A stretch of DNA of 64,000 nucleotides from Arctopsyche grandis (lineage: Eukaryota; Arthropoda; Insecta; Trichoptera; Hydropsychidae). Position 1 is the stretch's first letter. Each line of letters begins with the position of its first letter. The notes beneath the pieces are model-generated. The model searched no databases. It had not been told where the DNA came from and was given only the letters and a program-made list of their open reading frames with translations. Both the position numbers and the translations under genes were made by a program. Positions 48,001 to 60,500 of this stretch are shown piece by piece. The stretch lies in NCBI RefSeq assembly GCF_051622035.1, contig NC_135358.1:20412001-20476000 (forward strand), in the 5' to 3' direction.

Positions 48001-51000
48001 TGTCGTCCTAATTGTAATCGTAACTGAATCGGAATCGAAATCAACATTTTAAATGAACTAATTCTAAAATTTAGTTTTTTGAAATATCCATACTTGTCGA
48101 TGCACTCACCATATACAAACATACAGGGCCGGCTCAAAGTTGTAGCAGGCACTCCCTTGGCAAGTGACTAAGGCGCCGTAGACAGAGGGCGTTGCGAGGC
48201 GCCTCCAATTTTCTTTTTTTGATTATTAAATTGAAAAAATAAAAAAATATATAATTTGGCTTTCTTTGAACGTATAAAACATTCTATATTCAACTTATTT
48301 TTTCTATTCAAATTAACAATACTAATTGCAAAATATTATAATTTACAAGGAACGCAGGAAGTTGATTGTCAAATATCAACGATTCATGAATATAACTTGT
48401 TAAACAGCAAACTGTTGTCGGTACAAATGGTAATTTGGAATTGTATTTTATATAAAATACCGCTGAAACATAAGTATGTTTATATAAATATATGTATGTA
48501 TACCAGAGATGGACTTGCTTTACGAAATTAAATATCTTAACCAATCATATTCGAAAAAAGAAATGTCACTCTATATAATTCTTCTATTAAATTAATGTGT
48601 TAATTACCGAATTTATTCATAGTTATCCGTATTTTATTAATTTTTATACATAAAACCTGCCTATTTTGAATAAAAATTTTAAATGTTTTTTTTTGTTTAT
48701 GTCGCTATATACATATTTTGCTTCAACATAACATTTCAAGAACTTTCATAAAATTTATTGTTAAAAAATTTAAGGGCGGGGCGCTGAAACCAATCTGCCT
48801 AGGGGTGCCATATGCCCTTGGGCCTGCCCACCTACATACGTCCTTAAAGTTTTTATATATATTATTATTATTATTATTATACAGTAGTGTATAAGCTAAA
48901 TTTTGTACAATGAATCGGAAGATCAATTCCTCATATAATATATTTGATCAATTACTTTGAAGTTGTAAGAATTTAGTGGATAAGATGATGTTTCTAATTA
49001 AAATTTTGTAATTTTATAAGACTTGGAGATTGATTTGATCTAGCTGATGTTTCAGAATCCTTCAGAGACGCTCAGACGTCTTTTATCAGAAGGTTATTAT
49101 GATCATGTCAGTTTGTTAGTGAAGTTATTCAAAAAAAAAAAAATGAATACTACTAAATATTCATATCACCAAGCAAGTCATTTTTTTACCTCTTTCCCGT
49201 TATTAAGAGTGAAAAAAGCATCCTTCTCACAGAATTTAATTAATATAACATACAAAAACAACAGTTGATTTTAAGTCTACTTGGTGCGAATTGTTTTATC
49301 AACAAATTTCATAATGCATGTAACAGTTTATTCATTCTCATATAATGCTTAAATCACAGTATCTTTTTGTAATTATTTAATATGGAATTGAACCTTTTTG
49401 ATATTGAAAAATTTTTTAAATGCGTTTCAGTGATAGGCTATGATTAATTTTCATTGATGATAAATAATGAAAATCCCATAGATTTCAAATCGCTCACTCA
49501 TTTCTAAGGTATTCGTATTGTATTATGACTCAGAACACTTTCTCGGATGCTGAATCCGCTCGGGTCACACCTACCTACCCACACCTGTAATTTTACACAT
49601 CCTGCTTTCATTTAATCATCATTTTTTTGTTTGTTACAGTAATACCAAGTGCTAGGAACATTCGTCACCTTCCATGCATATCGAGAAGAACCAAAGGGGA
49701 GGGAGTATGCATGTTTGCCATAGACTGTTTAAAAGCCAACGGTACTCACCTGGGTACCTGCATAGATCGATTTTATTTCGGATCTTGCTGTCAAATACCA
49801 GATTACATAAATCCAATTGATGACAATCGCATCGATGACGATTCAACATATTTAAAAGATTCACTGTCGTCGACGACTGTCACTCAGAAACCAACAGGTT
49901 ATACGAAGTCAAACGTGACTGCAACTGGTACTAGGAATCCATCTACTACTAGGATATCATCTACAACTAGAATACCACCAACGAATAGGATACCATCTAC
50001 GACTAAGTTACCTCCGTCTATGCATTATATAACAAAAAAACCAATAACCAACGATGTAGCTAAGCGTCCTGAAAAAATACCGAGTGGTACAAATTCAACT
50101 AAAGTGCAAAATTCTACGACTGACGTCAAAGTGCCAGAAATTATACCGAGCTTAAAACCATCAAGACATAATGTATCCAGTAATAAACCAATCACTTTGT
50201 CTACAACTACTACAACTGCTACTACTCCTTACAAGCCTTTTTACTTACCGTCTCGATATACGAGTACTCAAAGCACTCCAACTCAAAGCACTCCAACTCA
50301 AAGTACAACTCAAACCACCATCTACATTAACAACCATTTGTACAACGCCACTAAGACTACGTATACCTCAACTAGAAGACCAGTAACGAAGCCTATAATT
50401 ACTACAGAATTACCGTTTAAAATTTCAACGTTCCAAACAGTACAAGAAAATGTAGCTTCTTCAACTAAAAGGCCAAATACGACAACCGTTTTTGTAACTA
50501 GAAAGCCAACCCCTTCCCAAAAACCCGATACGTCACTACCATTCGGTACTAGACTGCCATCAACTACTAAATCTCCGACGACAGTTCAAAGCAAACCTAC
50601 AAGTAATGTACAGACAAAGAGACCATCATCTTCTACTACGACTACGACAATACTCACAACTCAACCACAAAAACCTGTGAGACCCACAATTGCACAAAAA
50701 CCAAAACCGGAAAGACCGACAAATGTCATCAACGAAACTAAAACGACAACAATTAGAGCACCCATCAAAAGACCGCAAAACTCAACTCTTTCTAATAGAA
50801 GAACCACAACTCCAAAACCTACGACACCTATTGTTAAAAAACCGACGACGTTGAATACTACTGTAGCATCTACTCAAAAGCCTACAACTTTAATTTACAG
50901 ACCATTTACAGGTTCAAGTTCTTCTCAAAAACCGACACAAAATACTAGACCTTCTGTTTTGACAAGCCAACAGTCAGTTTCGACACAAAAATATAACAGA

Positions 51001-54000
51001 ACAACGACTCCACCTCCCAAAATCTCAATAAATACGACAGTACTTGCGAATGCTACACTGAAACCAACAGTGACAAAACGGCCAGCTTACAATGATTCAA
51101 AAATTGAAAGTACGACCAAAAAACCAGAAATAAAACCAATTAAAAAACCTGCACCTCCACTTCGACCTGTCATTCTTGAAAATAAACCAACAAAAAACGC
51201 AACATTGACCAAACCGACGACAGCAATTCAAGAAACTTCAACAAATTTAACAGCGACTACTTTAAAACCAACAACCTCCATGAAACCAGAAACAATTACA
51301 AATGCAACTACTAAACCGCCAATTTCATCAACATCTCAGAAACAACCCCAGACAACAATAAATCCCCTGACTAACGAGGTAGATGGTCCAATCGTAAACA
51401 AGCCCACAGTAGCTCAAACACTAATAATATCTACATCTACAGAAAAGATCGGCTTGGTTACCTGGTCCAATTTCGGAGACGTCACAGAATCTGGAATACC
51501 AAACATCACCAATTCAGAAGGATGGTCACCGGCAACACCAGTAGAAGGTTGGGTCCTTCTACAAACAGTAAGCCCTGATTCAGACAATGTAACAGGTTCC
51601 ACTGTTCAACCGTCATATACGATCCAACCTTCGAAGAAACCCGTCACTAGTTCGACAAAACCCACCTTATCAACTCTGAACACAGTTACAAATGCTACGT
51701 CAAATTTGACCACATCTTCCGAAGAAGAGTTCAGCACTTTCATGTACGTCTCGGGAAGTCCTACTACACTACCAAGTAATTTTGGCTCAACTGAAGGACC
51801 TTTAATCCTTGATTCGACCACATTGAGTTCCAATTTGAGTTCTACAACTTCGAACGATTCTACTACGGAAATAACTAGCACTGATAAAGTTAACCAAAAT
51901 CAAACAGGTATGTACTCCGCATATGTGTAATTATCGTGTAATTTTTATTATCAACTAAAATGTAATTTTTATTAATAGATGTTGCTTTCAATGGAACTGA
52001 AACGACCGATGATCTAGCAGCATCTACTGAAAAATCGACAGTGTCTCCAATTGAAGTCATCACTTCCACTGGGTCACCATTGGTCTCGAGTGATTCCGTC
52101 AACATGACTGATTATACTGACGGTACATAAGGATTGTCATAATTTAATAATGATGCTAAATTGACAATTAATACTAAGTTGTTTTGCGCTTATGCCATTC
52201 ACGCATTAGAGGAAGTATCTTAAAACGGTTAAGTACCCAAAGCTTATTCGCCATGAAATTGGCCTATTGTTTTTTGTTTAGGTATTGAAACGTAATCAAG
52301 ATTTGAAAAATACTCTTTTCCGCATTCGATAATGAGACAGGTTATTGTTGTTTATTTTGTATCATTAATATTTATGCTCACATGTTTGGGTGAACTTGGT
52401 CTGATAACCTCTCCTTTTTCTATGAAGATGGTTAAGCTGCACAACCTTTTTATAAATTGGGAATCTTTGAATACGGATTGTCAAAACGTATTAATTGATT
52501 CAAAATTGATGGCGTATAAAAATAAGAACTACGCTATGAGAGTCGGTGTCTTTGAACTTATCGTGAGGGTTGCTATATAAATCGATTAAATTTAATTAAT
52601 TTATAATAATATAAAAATACACATTTAGTAAAATAATACATGTTCAGTAAGAAAGTAATCAGTACATCAATTGCTAAATATAATTTAAACAAAATAATGA
52701 TTCTTTTTAAATTACATGTGTATGATTTTTGAATTTTAAACAAATGCTATATTTTTTAAATTTAAATCCAAATGATAATAATTTATGTTTTATTTGTAAT
52801 TTCGATCGAACAATGAGCATTAAATTAAATTATTTATGTATAGTGCTTTTCACACGATCCGCTTGAAAGGACGCAATAAAATCCGAGAAAAAAAGATTCG
52901 AACAAATATGACATTGAAAAGAGATCCATACGTGGCAGGTATTTTCAATTATATATATTTAAAAAAAAATAATTAGTCGACCAAAATTTTCACCTCAATC
53001 ATTTTCAAACGAAATTTCGATTTTTTTAACTACCAATTTTTATAATATGTCGTTGCAAATTAAGAGCAGTTTTGCTTCAGCATAATCACATCTCGTCGAC
53101 GCTAATTAACTCTAATAGAGCAGGGGCTTTCAATCAAATATTTATGTACATGAGATTTAAAAATGAAAATTCAGTCTATATAGAAGGTGTCATAGCATAT
53201 ATATAGCTAGTGAAAATACTCTCCATATCATACTACCATCGCCAAAAGTTGAATACCTCTGGTGGTCAGCGATCGCTGCCGCTCGTCCGACCTATTTCAT
53301 TGTCTCGCTTCGCTTCGCAAGAATCGCTCGGTTCTCGAGTGGCCCGTTCGCGGTTGGTGTGATGATGCTAAATTCGACTCTTTTGGTGTTGGCAGTGTGT
53401 GGCAGGAGGCTGTGGCCCGAGGCTCGTATCGTCGGAGGAGCAAGATCCACCTTCGGAAGGTGGCCATGGCAGATTTCCTTGCGACAGTGGCGCACCTCTA
53501 CCTACCTGCACAAGTGTGGAGCAGCACTCCTCAACGAGAATTGGGCCATTACAGCGGCGCATTGCGTCGACAGGTATACATTACATTTCATCCTCAATGC
53601 TCGTTAAAAACGTATTTTTCCAATTATAACTAGCCTGATCTTATGATCAGCGTTACTGACTAACATTTTGCATATATAATTTTGAATATCCAAATAGGAT
53701 TCTTGATATGGGTCTACTTACTTTGTCCATGCTTTGATATTTTCGAAACGCGTTTAAAATATTATAATACATATTTAGTTCCACTTGAAAATAAAGGAAA
53801 ATAAGAGCATGTACCACATGAATTTATGTATATATTTATTGATCATAATTAATAATATACGGAGCTTAAATTGAAATAATATAAAATATGACCCAAATGT
53901 GTGGTAGTTACAATTTCCATATATGCGTATGTATATACGTACATACATTTATGCTTTTCAAAACTTATTAATGTTGAGTTGAAAGTAGTTTCGAAAGTGT

Positions 54001-56389
54001 GTTTACCTTTAACTAGTATTTGCTGTTTAAATACAATATTGAATACTAACTTTATATTGAAAAATCATTAATAACCACATGTGTTCATGCTATGTAAGTA
54101 CTTATTATTAAGATTAAAATCAATCTACATTAGTTGCAAATATATGATTAGCGAAAGAATCTGGTTCACTAAGAGACCGGAAAGAGTTGAGAATTTAAAT
54201 ATTTATAATATAACCGTATTCAAATAAAATATGTAATAATTATTATATAGGTAAGTTTTAGCAGTGCATTTAAAAACAATAGCTTTGTTCCTTAGAACGA
54301 ATCATTTGCGCATTAGAATAAAAAAAATGTGCATTAAATATATATATTTCTTTTAAATGAAAAATGTTAAATTAAGCAGTATCTTATTTGTAGTATGAAA
54401 TAAAAAAAATGTTTTGATCATTTAACAATTAAAAAGTACACAGTTATAGGTAGAATTGAAAAACTCTCTTGATTTCGACTACATACATACAACAAATTTG
54501 CAGTTCAATTAATACATTCTTAAGAGTTATTAAGATTAAACACCTATTATTCAGAGTGGGCCAACTTTGACGGTACATGCTCATGGTTCATAGTTTTGCT
54601 CAGCTTTAATTCACATTTCATTCATTTTAGGTTGCTTTATATTTTTTCTGTTGCGAAAGTAATATTAAATGCCCAAATTTTATATTAAAGTGCTGACCTA
54701 ATAATAACAATGTATTTGTAATTTTCCAAAGGATGCAGTTATTTATTTTTTTTTTTTTATATTTTTTTTAGTTTTTAGTCTTATTGCTAATTTCATTTTT
54801 TTAAATGTACAAATATTATAACAAAAGAACATAAGACTATTTATGTTTCTTTTGTTTTATTATCTAATTATATTTTTTTTCTATTGCTATTTCTATTTTA
54901 ATATACATATGTATGAGAAATTATTTTTAAATTGTACATTTATATTTTTAAATGATATAATTTTTTTTTCAATTTACACAAATTTTATGAAATCCTTACG
55001 AAATGCGCATTTAAATTGTCCCCATATTACATACATATATGGCTTTAATTATTGCTTTCGACGAAATCGAAATACTTCGATTTTGACGAATATATTTCGA
55101 CGAATCTTAAAATACGGAAAGAAAACGTTGAATATATAATGTTATATAATATATGTATTTAGGAGGAAGTACAACTGACAATAATTGTCGTATAATAGAA
55201 ACCTTGAAAAATTTTAAACACATATCGACGCATTATTATGCAAAAATAAGTTTACTTCACAAAAATGGGCTCATATGTCAATTGTTTCCGTGTGCTTCTT
55301 AATTTCACGACATTTGTCTCGTTGACAGACTTCATTTCAGTCGACAAATCTTGCTGTTTATATGTATGTTTGTATATGATTTAATGGATGATTTATCTAT
55401 AATTTAAAAGCGACATGGTTCATCTGTTAAATGTTGAAATCGTGACCAGTTTGTATTTATAAGGAAATAATAGATTCTTATATACCAACTGCTTATTGTG
55501 TACTATTAATGGAATAAATTGCTACTGCTCATATAAAATTAATCTAATATCTACGTAATATAATCTGCATAATCAAATATGTTTAATTTCAGTGTTCCTC
55601 CATCTGATCTTCTTTTGAGACTTGGAGAACACGACTTGGCCAGCGAAGAAGAACCGTACGGTTTTCAAGAAAGACGAGTTCAAATAGTAGCGTCTCATCC
55701 GCAGTTTGATCCCAGAACTTTCGAATACGATCTAGCATTATTAAGGTAAATATCAGATTGGATCATTTTATCGATATCATACATATTTATGATGTAATTC
55801 GATTTCAATTCTAGGTTTTACGAACCGGTCACATTCCAGCCGAATATTTTACCAGTTTGTGTCCCAACTGATGATGAAGGATTTATAGGAAAAACTGCTT
55901 ACGTTACGGGATGGGGAAGATTATACGAAGGTAATTTTATTTGACTGCGGATTGGAGATAGTAATTTCGAGAAATTTAATATATGACATTTATTATTTAG
56001 ATGGTCCTCTGCCTAGTGTTCTTCAAGAAGTTAGCGTTCCCGTTATAGAGAACTCTCAATGTGAAAGTATGTATAGGAGTGCTGGTTATGTTGAACACAT
56101 ACCACATATTTTCATCTGTGCTGGATGGAAGAAAGGTGGTTTCGACAGCTGTGAAGGTATTCATATTTCGATTAATTTGAATTATTTAGTTATTTGAATG
56201 ATTTTATATATTCGCTGGTATTTTTCAGGTGATTCTGGCGGCCCGATGGTTCTGCAAAGACCAGATAAAAGATTTTTGCTCGCTGGAGTGATATCATGGG
56301 GTATTGGATGTGCCGAACCAAATCAACCAGGAGTTTATACACGCATATCTCAATTCAGACATTGGATCAACCAAATCCTTCAATTTTAG
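42007..56389 (+). CDS. Type II transmembrane serine protease with mucin-like stalk (Stubble/filzig class)
   Basis: Predicted ~1173-aa cell-surface protease. Exons: 42007-42352, 49640-51907, 51979-52122, 53396-53573, 55593-55745, 55815-55930, 56001-56156, 56229-56389; all GT-AG and phase-consistent. Residues 1-78 are hydrophilic and basic (cytoplasmic), ~79-99 the membrane anchor. Six Cys (C-10-C-5-C-10-C-8-CC) at ~128-170 make a disulfide knot. A ~750-residue Thr/Ser/Pro/Lys stalk full of TTT, KPT and N-x-T/S sites follows, expected to be heavily glycosylated. The catalytic domain starts at [11 protein letters not shown] (Ile ~931), with ITAAHC, EYDLALL and GDSGGP. An Asp (FDSCEGDSGGP) predicts trypsin specificity. 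VCGRRL supplies the Cys linking stalk and protease. From memory the protease domain is close to the Drosophila lint/CG8170 group. An in-frame start at 53362 could make the protease domain alone. It ends convergently with the PAN gene. Confidence 0.85.
42769..42854. repeat. 86-bp imperfect inverted repeat
   Basis: CTATTTTATA...CACAATTTTTAAACATC on the left pairs with GATGTGTAAAAATTGTG...TATAAAATAG on the right, around an AATAATAATT centre. Could be a tiny MITE or a structured intronic RNA; no target duplication defined. Confidence 0.75.
44023..44213 (+). mobile_element. Non-autonomous Helitron, copy 2
   Basis: Starts TCTAATATATAATTTTGAAA and ends ACCGAGCGAAGCCGGGT..CTAG followed by T. Aligns end to end with the copy at 29137-29362. 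About 191 bp. Confidence 0.8.
44597..44680 (+). repeat. Dispersed repeat family, copy 3 (partial)
   Basis: TTCGGCAAACCTTTAACAA, then ATTTACAACCTTTGAACAAT and ACACGG match the later half of copies 14352-14520 and 34830-34985. The first half is missing. Confidence 0.6.
48124..48830. mobile_element. Possible hAT-like element with CAGGGCCGG end
   Basis: Left end CAGGGCCGGCTCAAAG resembles a very common insect hAT/MITE terminus. On the right, the minus strand reads GGCAGGCCCAAGGGCATATG. The match between ends is weak and no clear target duplication was found, so the boundaries are provisional. No transposase frame. Confidence 0.35.
49640..51907 (+). CDS. Exon 2 of the second protease: disulfide knot plus Thr/Pro-rich stalk
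   Basis: A single 2268-nt exon inside the gene listed at 42007-56389. It starts with the six-Cys knot ([18 protein letters not shown], then C...CC) and then runs ~690 residues of low-complexity Thr/Pro/Ser/Lys sequence, with phrases such as [14 protein letters not shown] and STRRPVTKP. Short TQSTP repeats lie near 50271-50310. The mucin-like stretch should hold the catalytic domain far from the membrane. Confidence 0.9.
53198..53233 (+). promoter_or_regulatory. Candidate core promoter upstream of the protease domain
   Basis: TATATATAG at 53198-53206 lies 30-32 bp before an initiator-like TCATAC at 53228-53233 (A+1 at 53230), the spacing of a TATA/Inr promoter. A G+C-rich leader and the in-frame ATG at 53362 follow. 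AT-rich introns can yield such matches by chance. Confidence 0.35.
53362..53395 (+). CDS. Alternative signal-peptide start for the protease domain
   Basis: ATG 53362 opens [12 protein letters not shown] and runs without interruption into [14 protein letters not shown], the start of the catalytic exon. These 34 bases also contain the T-rich tract and AG of the splice acceptor. Used as coding, they give a secreted protease without membrane anchor or stalk; used as intron, they join the stalk. Both readings are in frame. Confidence 0.4.
53574..55592 (+). other. Intron 4 of the second protease gene
   Basis: 2.0 kb AT-rich intron (AG|GTATAC donor, TTTAATTTCAG acceptor) splitting the catalytic domain just after AAHCVD. 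No supported features inside; the 98-codon frame at 54843-55139 is low-complexity. Confidence 0.75.
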
Positions 56390-57525
56390 TAACATTCGAG
56401 TGAAAGATAACGTTTCAAATGAATATACTCCCGTTCGAAGTCGAGCTGATGTCAATTCAGTGTAGTCTACTTAGGCGCCATACTTGATAGACCCTCAGTA
56501 ATTGAAGGCTGTCTTAAATGTATGTAATACGATTACTAGATATTATATGAAAAAGACATTTTTAGTATTATTAAAATAAAATATTATTTATTGAATTAAA
56601 AAACTTAGAACAATATATATATATATAAAATATTTAAAAAATATGATTATAAATTGACTTGAAGAAAAAAAGTGTGATACCAGTGAATAAAGTGTAGAAC
56701 TATTTTTTCTAATTCTGTGAATGAAATGTCATTTAATTACATAAGAATAATATTTACGTATAAAATTAGCGGAATAAAATTTTTTCATATTTATTTATTT
56801 ATTCGAGAGCATCGATTATATTATTTAAAAACCAGTTGTAATGAATACAACAATGCCTAGCTATAAAAATATAATTGCATAATTGATTTGTATATATAAT
56901 ATTAAAATACATATTGTGATGAACGGGTGAATGGTGATAGTTGTGAATTTATATTAAAATTTATTGAATAATAACGAACAGTCAAAAATTATGATGAAAA
57001 TGGTTGTATTCAAATATTTTCTGCTGAAAATAAAATGATCATTATACTAATAATATAAATTATTACATACATAATATTTTAAATTTTCTATAAGACTTAA
57101 AAAATACTCACATTTCCATTGATTGAATCTTTTGAGAACTACATAATTACAATCAACTGGTTTTATAAATGTTTTTGATTGAAAAAACCTATATTTTATA
57201 TTATAAATAATGCAACGAATTTACTGAAAATTATATATTGTATAAAGAGGAAAAAAGTAATAAAAGTCATTTATATTTATGTGTTTTTTTATTGATTTCA
57301 AATTCACAATACTGACGAATTGAGTATGAAAATCGACGACTTAATTCGTATCGGAATCGTTTTATTTCTTAACTAAAAAAATTACAATATCTTACAAACT
57401 ACATTACACATTATTTCATTGAATATTATACTATACTAATGACATTAAATTAAACTAATACGTATTATAAGTATAAAAATCACATTTGTTCTACTCATCT
57501 AGTTTTTACTTGCACTTTTAGTGTG
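56390..57525. other. Convergent intergenic region
   Basis: About 1.1 kb between the stop codons of the second protease (plus) and the PAN protein (minus). Holds the poly(A) signals of both (plus AATAAA at ~56574; minus AATAAA, i.e. TTTATT, at 57361-57366). Otherwise AT-rich with a TTTATTTATTTATT run at ~56791. Confidence 0.65.
57361..57366 (-). terminator. Poly(A) signal of the PAN-domain gene
   Basis: TTTATT on the plus strand (AATAAA on the minus), 160 nt past the TAA/TAG-type end of the coding frame at 57526. It is the nearest candidate in the expected position. Confidence 0.5.
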
Positions 57526-60500
57526 TTATGTCTCTTTCGACGACTCTACTTTCTGTCTATCTAGCAATCGTTTCCTTACGATAGACGGATCATAACTAAT
57601 TCTGAAATTTCTCCTACCTCTGCTCACTAATCTGCTTGTGTTGTTATTTCTGTAAAAAGGTACTTCTACTTTCTTCACGTGACCAGTTCTAGTACCAAAT
57701 TGACCATCATCGATACCCACAGCCTCATATTCATCACTACCCTTACTACTGGATGTAGATCTTTCATCGCCGACGTCGTATCTTATGAACCTATCATATT
57801 CATTGGGCTGAGGTCTTCTGAAATCACTAGATGCTAGTTCCAACTGTTCACCGTCATCATCATGTCTTCTACTTGGTTTTTCTTTTCCCACTTTTACATT
57901 GACTGCATAGTTTTTAAGCTCAACTTTTTCAATGTGGCCCAACAGTCTTTTGTTATCCGATTCATCTGGAGGAACTTCATAGAAAATTTGTCCATTGTTG
58001 ACAACAGATTTTTCAGAAGTTCCTCGTTCAGTTTGGAACATAACTGTATCATCGGCATCACTGTCTACTCTTGATATTTTGAATGGATTAATTTTATCTC
58101 TGTCTTCAGATTTAGGACTCGTATTAAAATAAGACTTAGTACTAACGTCAAAGTTTGAAGAGATTTTTCTGTTGTCTTCTATGTAAGGATTTGTCGTTTT
58201 TTGATGTACTGAAGTAGAAGTGCTAATAGTTGACCTAAAACTACCATCACGAAAGGGCGGCTTGTTTGCAATTGAATCATTTTTACCACGTCTGTTATTT
58301 TCGTCTAATGATTTTGTATCAAAATTGTATGGTTTGTCTGTTGAAAATTTTTTGTCACTATTGTTAATTCCACTAAAAGCTCTACCTCTCCTGCTAGATC
58401 CATCGAAATCTAAAACCCTTTCAGACCTTGTTTCTATATCAACTGGAATAAATACTGGCTGGAAAGCACTTTTGAAACCATTTTCGGGACTATAATTATC
58501 TTGGGAACGTTTTTCAACCGGCACTCTAGTTCTTTCGTCTCTCCTTTTAAAAGCTTTGCCAATTTCTTCAATTTGTTTCTCTTCGTTGAGCAATCTCTCT
58601 AAATTAGCTTTAGCATCCTTGTCACTCAATTTTCCTCTCAATGGTTCGTCCACCGTAAATATTTCGACATTATCGTCCGTAAACCGTTCCAATTTATCAT
58701 CTAACTTTTCACCTGTGCTTAAAATTCGATCAACGGAAAATCTATCAGGACCTTTAACGATTCGTCCCTGTTTATCTTTTGGATCGTCGTTTGTATTGCT
58801 CGAAGAAATTAAAACTAATTTATCATCATCTGTATTGTTATCTGATGAAATATTTGTATCGGCAGTATTATTTTCTCTATCACGGCCGTTCCTAGAGCTA
58901 TCCACGAATGAATCTATAGATAATGTTTGAGTTCCACCATTTCCTTTTTTCTCATCAGGTTTTTTGTCATCATCGAATCGACCTCTAGGTTCATCTTGTC
59001 TTCTGTTTACTCCAGCATCAGGGAATCCTCTTTTCTCATCTCTGGGTATATTGTTTCTTCCGTTTTCTTTATCAGATTTATAGAACGTTGAATTTGGAGG
59101 AGCTTCCTTGTGGAGATACGATACAGGCCAATATCTATAAAAAATGATTTTTCTTAGTAAATATGTCATTTTTAATGTATACACCAACATGAAGAATTTC
59201 TATTACCTTCCAGCTCCGAAACCTCCAGGTCTAGGTGGTTCCAAAAATCCAGGCCCTGAATCATCATCGGGTCTACCCGGAGCTCTTACCGGAATCCAGT
59301 GAGGTCTCGATGGTCTTTCAGGACCATAATTATGATGATATTTTACGCGATTCTTTTCAATCGTTGGCACACGAACGTATCCTTAAAAAAGAAAATAATA
59401 AATCTATAACAAAAGTATATGACTATGAAAGAGTTGACGAGTGCTTTAGGCATTGGAGAATCGTGCTATACTGAAAAGCTGTAAATGTGCTGGTGAACTA
59501 CATATATGTATACTACAATTGCTCAGGCTGAAATCTCACCAGGTCTCGGATTATTATACTCATCATAGTACGAAATTGGACCATCTTTGTGTATGTCGTG
59601 CCAGTGGCGGCGATCACCTTGAGGAAGGTATGGTCTTCCTCTATGATGAGGACGACCTAACAAGGGATTTATATACATACATATTTACAAAGTAGAAGTA
59701 ATTCATTCGGATCTTTAAAAAAATATATATCTACCTGGTAAATCGTTTCTATCAGTATCAGGCAAGTAACCAGGAGGTCTAGTCCATCCTAATCCCTGAT
59801 TTGGAGATGAAGAAGAACCATGTCCGTATGGGTAGTAGCGGTCGCTACACGGCCTCCATTGAGAACGCGATGGTCCAACATAGCACCAAGGATAATTGAA
59901 TCCTCTGGAATGTCCACAACGATGTCCAGGATGACAGCAATAGTCCCAACTTCCAATTTCACCTCCTTCAAGCTCACAACTCCAATATCCAGCTATCGGA
60001 TTTGGTGCACATTTAGTTCCACGCCTGCATGGCCAACCAGATACGGTAAATACAGACCACGTATCTAAACCGAAAAAATATATTTTATTGCAAATAATTA
60101 TTAAATTATAGTCAATCGTCATGAAATATAGTCAACCTTCATCAAATCTTCTATTCCACCCATGATCAGACGGTCGTCCAAAAAGTCCAGCGTATTCGCC
60201 GTGTCCGCTAGGATCAGGTCGAGTTACAGGCCTTCCAGATCCACTGTGTCCACTTGGGCCATATCCAGGTGGGGCTAATTCACTTGAACTTGGCGGGAAT
60301 GGTGGTTGTATACCAGGTCCAGATGGTCTTCCAGGATATCTATGATCAGGTCTAGGTCCACGATCACCAAAACTACAAGCTGGGTCGAAAGTATTGTAGG
60401 CGAATAGCCAATGAGTCTTTGATTGCGTGTAATCCAAACTAGGTTGTAAGTCTCTTAGTTGTATATCAGATAGGAGGCAATTGTCCTTGCGAGGTGATAG

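Larger units (their letters stand above)
42353..49639 (+). other. Intron 1 of the second protease gene
   Basis: 7.3 kb between T|GTGAGT and TTTGTTACAG. Holds an inverted repeat (42769-42854), a Helitron (44023-44213), a dispersed repeat (44597-44680), a possible hAT-like element (48124-48830) and unclassified repeats near 46740-47250. No additional coding exon is supported. Confidence 0.6.
52123..53395 (+). other. Intron 3 of the second protease gene, with a possible internal promoter
   Basis: 1.27 kb, donor G|GTACAT (non-consensus at +4/+5) and acceptor TTGGTGTTGGCAG. The last ~170 bp have promoter-like and 5' UTR-like features (TATATATAG at 53198, TCATAC at 53228, G+C-rich to 53361). Confidence 0.55.

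Noticed and set aside
50171-50386. 71-codon Leu-rich frame inside the stalk exon
   Set aside because: Out-of-frame shadow of the Thr-rich codons.
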